This document shows positions 24,815 through 32,723 of a stretch of DNA of 64,000 nucleotides, piece by piece. This DNA comes from Methylomonas sp. LL1 (GTDB lineage: Bacteria; Pseudomonadota; Gammaproteobacteria; Methylococcales; Methylomonadaceae). The position numbers and the translations under genes are program-made. How positions within the stretch are numbered: the first letter of the stretch is position 1; each line of letters begins with the position of its first letter. The stretch is from contig NZ_CP064653.1 of NCBI RefSeq assembly GCF_015711015.1, forward strand, positions 4,030,001 through 4,094,000. Reading direction: 5' to 3'. Below the pieces are notes generated by a model that did not search any database, was not told where the DNA came from, and saw nothing but the letters and a program-made list of their open reading frames with translations.

Positions 24815-25732
24815 ATGTTAAAAGGTCTAGCCATTACCCCGCCCGTGCTTGGGCGGATTGCCATCGGCAAGGTCGTCGAAAAAAACGGTAAACGTTTACC
24901 GGAGAAAGACGACCAATTCACCCTCACCAGTCAGTTGCAAAACAAGGATGGCTGGTTACTGCATCCCCTGGATGCAGGATTACGCAAGGAGCAAAGCGGC
25001 AAAATCCGCAGTATTCCGATCCGGTTGCTTTTCAATGAGCCTGATTTAAACTTTCGGGCTGAATACAGTTTGTTTGATAGAAACACAGGTAGACCGGTCT
25101 GTGTCGGCAATGGCGACAGTTGTCGGCGTCGCACCCAGGACGGAATTGCCCAATTACCTTGTCCAGCCCCGGAAGGCTGCAATCTGGCCCAAGGCGGTGC
25201 TTGTAAACCCTATGGCCGGTTGAATGTACTGATTGGCGACGATGATCCGCTGGGCAGTTTTATCTTCCGGACTACCGGTTTCAACAGCATCCGCACGCTG
25301 ACCGCCCGACTGCAATACTTCAAGGCCATATCCGGCAACCGGCTGTCCTGCATGCCATTGGAACTCAAGTTACGCGGTAAATCCACCCGTCAAAGCCACG
25401 GCTCGGCGATTTTCTATGTCGATATTACCTTGCGCGGCCATCAAAGCATCGAAGAGGCCTTGGCGGACGCCAAACGCATCGATGACGAGCGACAAGCATC
25501 GGGCTTCGATCAAGCCGCGTTGGATCAGGCGGCAAGACTGGGGTTTGCTAATGGGGCGTTTGAGGACAATGAGGATGACGGTTCGGTAGTGGTGGAAGAG
25601 TTTTTTCCGGTAGAACCCACAGATTCCTCGGATACCCAGTCAACGCCGCTGGCCCCATTAACCGCAAAACTGGACGCTAAAACCCGGCAGCTGGATACCG
25701 CAGACTCCACTCACGCTAGCGCCTATCCCTAA
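24815..25732 (+). CDS. Conserved accessory-element protein with cysteine cluster
   Basis: A 305-residue protein typical of this plasmid/ICE cassette row and often labelled hydrolase or metal-binding protein. The N-terminus GRIAIGKVVEKNGKRLPEKD is characteristic. Residues about 95-130 hold a cysteine cluster (PVCVGNG, SCRRR, LPCPAPEGCN, GGACKPYGR), spaced like a metal or Fe-S site. The C-terminal 60 residues are acidic and low in complexity. The general shape recalls Gp3-like recombination directionality proteins, but I would not press this. ATG 24815 follows ACAGGAGTT. Confidence 0.75.
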   Translation: MLKGLAITPPVLGRIAIGKVVEKNGKRLPEKDDQFTLTSQLQNKDGWLLHPLDAGLRKEQSGKIRSIPIRLLFNEPDLNFRAEYSLFDRNTGRPVCVGNGDSCRRRTQDGIAQLPCPAPEGCNLAQGGACKPYGRLNVLIGDDDPLGSFIFRTTGFNSIRTLTARLQYFKAISGNRLSCMPLELKLRGKSTRQSHGSAIFYVDITLRGHQSIEEALADAKRIDDERQASGFDQAALDQAARLGFANGAFEDNEDDGSVVVEEFFPVEPTDSSDTQSTPLAPLTAKLDAKTRQLDTADSTHASAYP

Positions 25733-25827
25733 CGCGGGGTAAAGCCGCACTTTTTTCATTTACCCCGACGGGTTGATTCATGCCTGTTTGGGGTGAAGCG
25801 GTTGTCAGGGGCTCTTGGGAGAATTCC

Positions 25828-27600
25828 ATGACAGATGACTATCAATATTACCCCACGCCCGCAGCACTGAGCATCAAGGCCTGGGCGATGTTCAAGAACC
25901 CGCATTTCGCACGGGTGTTGGAGCCTTCGGCGGGCGAAGGGCATTTGCTTCGTCCTGGTCCCTACCAGTACGGCAAACGGCTACCGATCGATTGCATCGA
26001 GATCGATATTCGCAAACATGCAGCCTTGCGTGACGAAGGCTATTCGGTGGTGGGCATGGATTTTCTGCAGTTTCAAAGCGGCAGTGTCTATTCGCACATC
26101 ATCATGAATCCGCCGTTTGCCGACGGTGTCCACCATGTATTGAAAGCCTGGGAAATTTTGTTCGACGGCGAAATTGTCGCCATATTGAATGCGGAAACGC
26201 TGAAAAATCCGTTTTCAAAGGAACGGCAATTCTTGGTGCGCTTGATCGAACAACATGGCGAGGTGGAGTTCTTATCGGAGATGTTTGCCGGTGACGATGC
26301 CGAACGTAAAACGCCAGTGGAGATTGCCCTGGTCTGGCTGAAGAAAACCTCATGCTTCGAGCAGGACATTCTCGGTAGTATTCTGGATGATTTACGCCAG
26401 GACCGGTCGAGTGCCGAGACGTTGGCGGGGGATTTTCAACCGCCGCATGAATTGGCGTTGCCGAATGCCTTCATCGACAATGCGGTGTTGATGTTCAATG
26501 CCGCCGTGGAAGCAGCACGGCAAGCGGTGATCAGCGAAGCCCGCGCCAGTCGTTATCGGGCCATGCTGGGTAAAACCCTCGGTGAACTGAATGGCGGTGG
26601 CGTCAGCAGCAGCGGCAGCGATGATGAGTCGTCATCGAATGCGGTGAAGCGTGCGCTGTTCAAACGCTATCATGACCTGAAGAATCGGGCCTGGTCCAGC
26701 ATTCTGCGCTCGACCCAGGTCACCTCGCGCTTGTCGTCAGCCGCGCAAAAACGCTTGGAGTCGGATTTCGAAGCAGTAAAGTCATTGGAGTTTAGCGTGC
26801 CGAATATCTATGGCTTTTTGCAAGGCATCATTGATCAACAAGGCGATATCCAATTGGCCATGGTTTGCGATGTGTTTGATGCCATCACCCGCTATTACAG
26901 CGACAATACGGTCTACTTCATGGGCTGGAAAAGCAACGACAAACACCGTACCTTGGGCATGCGCATCAAAACCACACGCTTCATTCTACCGGGCCATGCC
27001 ACCGAATCGTATCAACACGGTTTGAACTGGGAATCGCAGCGGCTGTTGTCTGACTTTGACAAGGTGTTTGCCTTGCTGGACGGTAAGGTTAATGCCGAGG
27101 TCGGCTTGGAAGCGGTGTTTCATCACCATTTTCATGAGCTTCGGATCGGGAAACGTATCAGCGGCAGTTATTTCGATGTCCGTTACTATCCCGGCATCGG
27201 CACCATCCATTTCTTTCCGACCAACAAAACCTTGATCGACCGCATGAATCGCTTGGTCGGACGCCAGCGCCGCTGGTTACCGCCAATGGATGGTCATGCC
27301 GGTGCTGGCTTCTGGCGGCAGTTCGAGCAAGCGGAAAAGTTTGATAAAGCTTTCCATACCGAAGTGAACAAGCAGTGTAAACGGGATGGGCGGCATTATC
27401 GGTTTAATCCATTCTGGGCGATCAAGCACGGCGGTGAGTCGGAACGTGAGCAAGGCCACGCATTGCTAACGGCCGCCATGCATACCGTATTGGCGAATCA
27501 TGGCATTGATCCTGATGCCTTACTGGATGGCTATCAAACCGATTGCTTGCGATTGCCGGGAAACACGCCAGCAGGTACCCCGCTGGCGTTTGCGTCGTGA
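25828..27600 (+). CDS. DUF4942 protein with N-terminal methyltransferase fold
   Basis: A 590-residue protein. The first 200 residues form a Rossmann methyltransferase: motif I in VLEPSAGEGHLLRP and the catalytic-type MNPPFADGVHHV near residue 93, suggesting N6-adenine or similar amino-methylation of DNA. The remaining 400 residues are the DUF4942 region (SRLSSAAQKRLESDFEAVKS, FHHHFHELRIGKRISGSYFD, GRHYRFNPFWAIKHGG). ATG 25828 has GGGAGAATTCC upstream. It has no restriction partner next to it, so it may protect the element or act in its replication control. Confidence 0.87.
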   Translation: MTDDYQYYPTPAALSIKAWAMFKNPHFARVLEPSAGEGHLLRPGPYQYGKRLPIDCIEIDIRKHAALRDEGYSVVGMDFLQFQSGSVYSHIIMNPPFADGVHHVLKAWEILFDGEIVAILNAETLKNPFSKERQFLVRLIEQHGEVEFLSEMFAGDDAERKTPVEIALVWLKKTSCFEQDILGSILDDLRQDRSSAETLAGDFQPPHELALPNAFIDNAVLMFNAAVEAARQAVISEARASRYRAMLGKTLGELNGGGVSSSGSDDESSSNAVKRALFKRYHDLKNRAWSSILRSTQVTSRLSSAAQKRLESDFEAVKSLEFSVPNIYGFLQGIIDQQGDIQLAMVCDVFDAITRYYSDNTVYFMGWKSNDKHRTLGMRIKTTRFILPGHATESYQHGLNWESQRLLSDFDKVFALLDGKVNAEVGLEAVFHHHFHELRIGKRISGSYFDVRYYPGIGTIHFFPTNKTLIDRMNRLVGRQRRWLPPMDGHAGAGFWRQFEQAEKFDKAFHTEVNKQCKRDGRHYRFNPFWAIKHGGESEREQGHALLTAAMHTVLANHGIDPDALLDGYQTDCLRLPGNTPAGTPLAFAS

Positions 27601-27757
27601 TTTGTACATCAAGCTATCAGCTATCAGCTATCAAGCATTCATTTTAGTTTAACCACGGGGTCATCCCGTATTACCCGCCTCGGGGAAATGCACAGTGCTC
27701 CCCGACGGGGCCAGACTGTGTTATTTCATCGGGGCATTTTGTTATGAGGATAACATC

Positions 27758-28147
27758 ATGCAAACCACACAATTAGCGGTTAACCCGGAAAAATTGATCA
27801 ACAACTTGCGCTTTAGCTTTACCCAGGCCACCACGGTATTGGGCGAGCTGATGCAAAATGCTCGCCGTGCCGGTGCGACCTTTGTCAGTTTAGACTACGA
27901 CGCGCACAGTCAGACACTGACTGTCTGCGACGACGGCTGCGGCATTGAATCTCTGCAAACGCTGCTGACCGTAGCCGAGTCTGGCTGGGATGCTGACATC
28001 ATCGAACGGGAATCCACGGTCAAGCCTGAAATAGTCATCAACATCCTGCGTTTTAGTGTTAGTCAATCCACCAGGAGTTTGAGCGAGCTAATGCTGAAGC
28101 TGAACAGAATCAGGCCTACGCGACGGTCGAGACCATTTCAACATTGA
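27758..28147 (+). pseudogene. GHKL-type ATPase, truncated and rearranged
   Basis: From ATG 27758, residues 1-85 are a good GHKL/HATPase N-terminus: N-box LGELMQNARRAGAT and the G1 motif CDDGCGI. The expected glycine lid (PFGMGF-type) is absent. Instead, after WDADIIERE the protein restarts with [20 protein letters not shown] then LSELM, a degenerate copy of its own residues 8-32 (VNPEKLINNLRFSFTQATTV), and ends abruptly. It is best read as a gene whose 3' part was replaced by a diverged copy of the 5' part. It can hardly hydrolyse ATP, though a small regulatory product cannot be excluded. Confidence 0.65.
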
Positions 28148-28257
28148 TGGCCCACAGCATCCATGTCGGGTGCCATTGTTTAACAACCCAGCCGGGGAAA
28201 TCCCACCCCGGCAAGGGTGGGCGTTTCTCCGGCTTTCATGACGACGGGAGAAAAACC

Positions 28258-28731
28258 ATGTTATTCCTTCGAGGAGCAAATAATCGTTACCGCGTGGCTG
28301 ATGAAGAGGATGTGATCTTCGAGGCCATCCAGATATACAACCGCACTTTCAGCAAAGGCGAGCCCTTAACCAGTACGGACAAAGCCAAGGACTGTATCAA
28401 GTTGAAACTGGCGCGGTACGAATACGAAGTGTTCCTGTGTCTGTTTTTGGACAATCAGCACCGGGTTATCGCTTGTGATGAATTATTCAGAGGGACCATT
28501 GATGGCGCTAGCGTGTATCCGCGCGAAGTGGTCAAAGCGGCTTTGCAGCATAGGGCGGCGGCGCTGATCATGGCACACAATCACCCGTCCGGCATCAGCG
28601 AACCCAGTCAGGCGGACAGAGTGATTACCGAAAAACTGAAGGCGGCCTTGGCCTTGATTGACATCCGCGTGCTCGATCACTTCATTGTCGGTGAATCGGT
28701 GTATTCCTTTGCCGAGCACGGCTTGTTGTAA
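28258..28731 (+). CDS. RadC-like JAB-domain protein
   Basis: A 157-residue MPN/JAB domain protein of the RadC family without the helix-hairpin-helix N-terminus. The metal motif is visible as E ([15 protein letters not shown] region), then [16 protein letters not shown], and the end [20 protein letters not shown]. Short RadC proteins are frequent on integrative elements; their activity remains unproven. ATG 28258 follows GGGAG; an upstream frame to 28144 overlaps the previous gene and lacks family similarity. It is followed by a nested hairpin terminator. Confidence 0.9.
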   Translation: MLFLRGANNRYRVADEEDVIFEAIQIYNRTFSKGEPLTSTDKAKDCIKLKLARYEYEVFLCLFLDNQHRVIACDELFRGTIDGASVYPREVVKAALQHRAAALIMAHNHPSGISEPSQADRVITEKLKAALALIDIRVLDHFIVGESVYSFAEHGLL

Positions 28732-28836
28732 CGGACCGTTGTCGTGTGGGTCGTTTAAAACTGTTTTAGGTCAAGGCCGTAAGTGGCCTAGCTATTCGGA
28801 ACTAACTAACTAAACAAAACTTTTTTCTGAAAAAAC

Positions 28837-28873
28837 ACCCAGTTTTGGCCCGTGATGGGTGCCAAAACTGGGT
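28837..28873. terminator. Bidirectional terminator nested in a larger inverted repeat
   Basis: ACCCAGTTTTGGC and GCCAAAACTGGGT form a perfect 13-bp stem, with A-rich sequence before and ATTTTTT after, so it can act on both strands. An outer pair, AACTAACTAA near 28804 and TTAGTTAGTT at 28885, encloses it. It separates the RadC-like gene from the next unit. Confidence 0.8.
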
Positions 28874-29129
28874 AAATTTTTTCTTTAGTTAGTTTGTTGT
28901 TCAAAAAGCCATCTGGTTTTCATCATCAACGGACTGCCGCAACGTTAATCGAATCAACCGCGTCTAGCCAGAACTTTACGATGTATGAAAACGGGATACA
29001 ACAGCGGCAGCATAGAGTTCTGAAGGTTTAAAAAAAACCCTAATGGTATGGCGAGAGGAAGTGCCACAACCGCATCGAGACTGGGATGTCATTTCGATGC
29101 CACCATTCATTTTTTTGGAGCTTCAAACC

Positions 29130-29498
29130 ATGTTCGATAACGACAATACCCCTAAAAAAGATAAATTCGCCCATCTTAAAGCGATTGCAGCGGGTGAATC
29201 CGTAGCATCATCCTTGCCAGAAATATGGAAGCACGAGGTCGGTAACCCCTTGATCGGAACCATCAAGGGATTTAGCAGCTTCGACCATGATCGCTATGGT
29301 CCTCAGGAAACGGTCATTGTTGAACAAGAATCCGGGGAACAAGTTTCCGCAATCCTTAACAGTTACCTAAGTAACGGAATGCAAATGAAGCATGCCGAGG
29401 TCGGTGATCTGGTATTGATCCAGTTGCTAGGCAAGGAGAAAGGCACCAATGGTTCAACGTTTAACAAGTTCAATCTGGTGGTTGAAAAAACTCAGTAA
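29130..29498 (+). CDS. Hypothetical protein, possible OB-fold
   Basis: A 122-residue protein (MFDNDNTPKKDKFAHLKAIA, PLIGTIKGFSSFDHDRYGPQ, TVIVEQESGEQVSAILNSYL, VGDLVLIQLLGKEKG). The alternating strands with a VGDLV..Q..G end suggest a small beta-barrel such as an OB-fold nucleic-acid-binding protein, but this is only a pattern impression. ATG 29130 has TTTGGAG nine bases upstream, preferred over 29043. It ends the plus-strand cassette row and is followed by a strong terminator facing the convergent ATPase operon. Confidence 0.65.
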   Translation: MFDNDNTPKKDKFAHLKAIAAGESVASSLPEIWKHEVGNPLIGTIKGFSSFDHDRYGPQETVIVEQESGEQVSAILNSYLSNGMQMKHAEVGDLVLIQLLGKEKGTNGSTFNKFNLVVEKTQ

Positions 29499-29509
29499 AA
29501 ACAAAGAAT

Positions 29510-29545
29510 AAGGTACTGGCCGAGGCCAGTACCTTGAAATTTTTT
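29510..29545 (+). terminator. Intrinsic terminator between convergent units
   Basis: AAGGTACTGGC and GCCAGTACCTT make an 11-12 bp perfect stem with a tight loop (CGAG), followed by GAAATTTTTT. Confidence 0.88.
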
Positions 29546-29629
29546 GTTTGCTCATTTTGCGCCGAGGGACTCAGTTCTTTTTGTCCAAGACAATGAGCTT
29601 AAACTTAAGAATTGGCTAAATTTTGTCGA

Positions 29630-31120
29630 TCAAGATGCCGGCTTGATTTTCATTTTTTCTAAGAGAGCCTTTTGTTCCTCAATCTTGCTTTTCATGACTT
29701 GGCTCAAGGGTTGCGTAGCATTGATGACGTTCAACAACCTATCGGTATCCAGTTCGACGCGACCATCGACAAAGGCTTTCTCTATCCCTTCCTTGATCAC
29801 AGATTCAATATCGGCCCCAGAATAACCATCGGTCGATCTAGCTAACTGATCGAGCTGAATCCGAGACCCTAATTTTAATTTTTTTCGCTTGTTCAGATGC
29901 ACCTTGAAAATAGCATTGCGTTCTTGCTCATTGGGAAAATCGACATAGAAAATTTCATCGAACCGTCCCTTTCGCAATAATTCTGGTGGTAAACATGAAA
30001 TGTCGTTGGCAGTAGCAATCACAAATACCTGCTTGGTTTTTTCCTGCATCCAAGTCAGAAAAAAACCAAATAAACGTGTCGCTACTTCAGAACCTGAGCT
30101 GCCGCTACCGATACCAACAAAGGCTTTTTCAACCTCATCGACCCAAAGCACGCAAGGGCTAACGGCTTCTGCAACGTGTATGGCTCGGCGCATATTGGCT
30201 TCGCTCTCGCCAACGTATTTGCCCATCAAAGATCCCATATCCATTTTCAACAACGGCAGATCGAATAAAGTTGCGGTGGCTTTTGCAGTCAGCGATTTTC
30301 CGCAGCCCGGCATACCCACAATCATCACACCTTTTGGCGGCTCTACACCAAAGGATCGGGCCGCTGGCCAGTCGGCAAATATCTGCGCTTTTTGCCGAAG
30401 CCACGGTTTGAGCTTTTCAAGGCCGCCAATGTCTTCAAGTTTTTCGCTTACAGTTAGCACTTCCAGTAAGCCGCTTTTCTTAATGATCTGGCTTTTTTCG
30501 TTTTGCACCAAATCAACATCTTCAATACCTATCATGCCATCCTGCTGGTAGCCGCGATTAATCAACTGGCCGATTTCATAACGACTCAAACCCTGGAAGG
30601 CCAAAGCCAACTTGCCATACGCCTCTTCTGTAACCTCAACTTCGTAAGCATCGGCATATTCGCTGATGATTTGACGAATTGCTGTTTCGTCGGGCAAAGG
30701 CAAATCGAATAAGGTAATAAACTTTTCCAGTTCGCGTGGCACGTAACTCTCTGAAGAAACCAAAAACACCGTAACTTGCATGTCGTCGTCTTCCAGCATT
30801 TTGCTCACCAAAGCCTTGAGTCGGGCTATTGCAAGCGGTTGATTGCGTAATCCCATATGCGCATCACGAATCACAATAAAATGATTAGCCAGCTCTTGAT
30901 CAAGTAGATTGTCTAGCGCTGTAGCCAGATCACACCATTCCATCATCGACTGTTTGTTTACGAAATGAACCAAACCACGCGCCATATTCCATTCGATGAT
31001 CTTACGGCTATCGTCGATGTCAGCAATCAATTTATCCACTTCAGCGTCATCGTGGGTAACGACGTAAAGGATGGGATAATGGGATAAGGCATGAGAACGA
31101 AGAGTATCTTTAAGAGTCAT
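29630..31120 (-). CDS. AAA+ ATPase (Ycf46/SpoVK/Vps4-like)
   Basis: A 496-residue protein. Residues 1-200 form a Ycf46-type N-terminal domain resembling an inactive AAA module (YVVTHDDAEVDKLIADIDDS; FLVSSESYVPRELEKFI). The active AAA+ domain has Walker A GMPGCGKSLTAKA at 269-281, Walker B VLWVDEVEKAF at 324-334, and arginine-finger region LRKGRFDEIFYVDFP. Such proteins remodel or unfold partner proteins as hexamers. It is the distal gene of a three-gene minus-strand operon (30 bases from the next gene), so its natural clients are the repeat protein and the membrane/nuclease-like protein encoded upstream. Confidence 0.9.
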   Translation of the reverse strand: MTLKDTLRSHALSHYPILYVVTHDDAEVDKLIADIDDSRKIIEWNMARGLVHFVNKQSMMEWCDLATALDNLLDQELANHFIVIRDAHMGLRNQPLAIARLKALVSKMLEDDDMQVTVFLVSSESYVPRELEKFITLFDLPLPDETAIRQIISEYADAYEVEVTEEAYGKLALAFQGLSRYEIGQLINRGYQQDGMIGIEDVDLVQNEKSQIIKKSGLLEVLTVSEKLEDIGGLEKLKPWLRQKAQIFADWPAARSFGVEPPKGVMIVGMPGCGKSLTAKATATLFDLPLLKMDMGSLMGKYVGESEANMRRAIHVAEAVSPCVLWVDEVEKAFVGIGSGSSGSEVATRLFGFFLTWMQEKTKQVFVIATANDISCLPPELLRKGRFDEIFYVDFPNEQERNAIFKVHLNKRKKLKLGSRIQLDQLARSTDGYSGADIESVIKEGIEKAFVDGRVELDTDRLLNVINATQPLSQVMKSKIEEQKALLEKMKIKPAS

Positions 31121-31150
31121 AATTTATTTTAAGATGGGATTAAAATTTAT

Positions 31151-32638
31151 TTATTTCTTTAAAGCCAAAATAGATTCTATTCTTTCAATCTTGTAAAAAA
31201 GAAAATCAACTTTATCCCTTAATTCTCTCTCGTTCTCTTCAAGTTTATCCATTTCAGATTGAAGTCTATCAACTTTACTCATTGGATTGAATAATGAGCT
31301 GCCAAAAATCACTTTATTGAGGCTTTCACCGACTTCCATTCGCTTTGCATGAATATGCTCACGCTCATCTTCTAAATATGCTAGTTGTCTTTGTGCTTCA
31401 CTTAAATCATGCGATGTCACTTTTTGTATTACTTTCAACCTAATATCTTTACTTAGCGATGGGTTATCAAATAAGACAACAAGAATGTCAGCATTCGTTG
31501 ACTTAGCGAGTTCCGCCTGCTGGCCGATGGCAAGCGACTCGTTTTGTGCAAGCTCTATTTTAACATCATCATTATTTGTGCTTATTAGTTTGGCTTGCAA
31601 AGATTCTGGTAAAGAAGAATTTCTGGCGAGCGTTTTTTTTATTTCGTTTCCAGAGGCTCTGGAAAATTTAATCATTAAAATTTCTTTTAGGTTTTTATTT
31701 CTAGCCAAGCCACAAATAATTTCATCTCTATCATTCTCTGCTAATATATCTTGAAACTCACTTAATAATGCACTATTGCTGGCCAATGCTGCCTTTACAT
31801 CAATATCGTCATCATCCATTAAGCGGGACATGCAAGATACAACTAGTCTCGAATTTCCAGCCAAGGCTTCTCTTACTCTCCAGGCTTCATCATCCACTAA
31901 TAAAGTTTGAACTTCTTCGGCCAGCGCTTCGTTCTGTGCTAAAACAATTTTTACATCTTCGCTACCGGTAGTTGCCAAATAAACCTGCATCTTCTGGATA
32001 AGTGCAGGATTCTCAGCGAGTGCTTCTCTAATTTTCGAAGTGCCGGTATTTGCCAATTGCGTTTGTATCTCTTCATTTATAAATTGATTTCTCGAAAGCG
32101 CTATTTTTATTATTTCTCCGTCTATCTCACTAAGTTTATGTTGCAGGGCATCCGGTATCCTTTTTTCTTTTATATCATTCAACAAGTCTTTAATATTGTC
32201 TTCGTGATCTGCGGACAGTAACTCTTTCATCTGAGAATCAGAAATTACCACTACGTCGCCTAGCGAATTTTGGTTAAAAGTTTCCTCAGAAAAATCACTT
32301 CCACCATCAGAGGGTTGTATATTGTCAACGAGTGTACTATCCTCGCTTTCGTTTATATCGGACTTGGTTGAAGCTTTATTATAGAGTGCTTGCAAAGAAA
32401 TATCATCCGATGCAACGTCGAAAATATTACATAGTTTTTTTAACAGTATCTTTTCATCTTCCCCATCCAAATCTTTTAAGCTTGATGAGTACGAGTTAAG
32501 GTTTCGACTATTCAACCATTTATCCAAGCGCCCACTACGATAATGGTCCAATATTTCCGTAGTGAAATACTCCCGAAGTTCATCAATATTTTTGACCTTA
32601 ACGCCGCCGACAGCTAAATCAAATTTTATAGTTTTCAC
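31151..32638 (-). CDS. Leucine-rich-variant (LRV/HEAT-like) repeat protein
   Basis: A 495-residue protein. Residues about 165-405 hold about ten units of roughly 24 residues with the pattern VK.ALA.N..L....Q..L (for example VREALAGNSRLVVSCMSRLM, VKAALASNSALLSEFQDILA, IKKTLARNSSLPESLQAKLI), the signature of LRV solenoids. A C-terminal coiled coil follows (EAQRQLAYLEDEREHIHAKR and SKVDRLQSEMDKLEENEREL). The N-terminal 150 residues are acidic and unrecognised. Solenoid plus coiled coil indicates a scaffold or sensor. It lies between the ATPase and membrane/nuclease-like genes in one AT-rich operon. Confidence 0.8.
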   Translation of the reverse strand: MKTIKFDLAVGGVKVKNIDELREYFTTEILDHYRSGRLDKWLNSRNLNSYSSSLKDLDGEDEKILLKKLCNIFDVASDDISLQALYNKASTKSDINESEDSTLVDNIQPSDGGSDFSEETFNQNSLGDVVVISDSQMKELLSADHEDNIKDLLNDIKEKRIPDALQHKLSEIDGEIIKIALSRNQFINEEIQTQLANTGTSKIREALAENPALIQKMQVYLATTGSEDVKIVLAQNEALAEEVQTLLVDDEAWRVREALAGNSRLVVSCMSRLMDDDDIDVKAALASNSALLSEFQDILAENDRDEIICGLARNKNLKEILMIKFSRASGNEIKKTLARNSSLPESLQAKLISTNNDDVKIELAQNESLAIGQQAELAKSTNADILVVLFDNPSLSKDIRLKVIQKVTSHDLSEAQRQLAYLEDEREHIHAKRMEVGESLNKVIFGSSLFNPMSKVDRLQSEMDKLEENERELRDKVDFLFYKIERIESILALKK

Positions 32639-32723
32639 TATTTCATCCCTAACAAAATTTAAATTACCATTAATTTAGGATGGCTTTTAGCCATTTTTAA
32701 ATTAATTTTTTAGAACATGTTCA

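Noticed and set aside
27612..27635. Short AGCTATC repeats as an iteron array
   Set aside because: Only three near copies in a gap between cassettes and no replication protein adjacent; too weak to call an origin.
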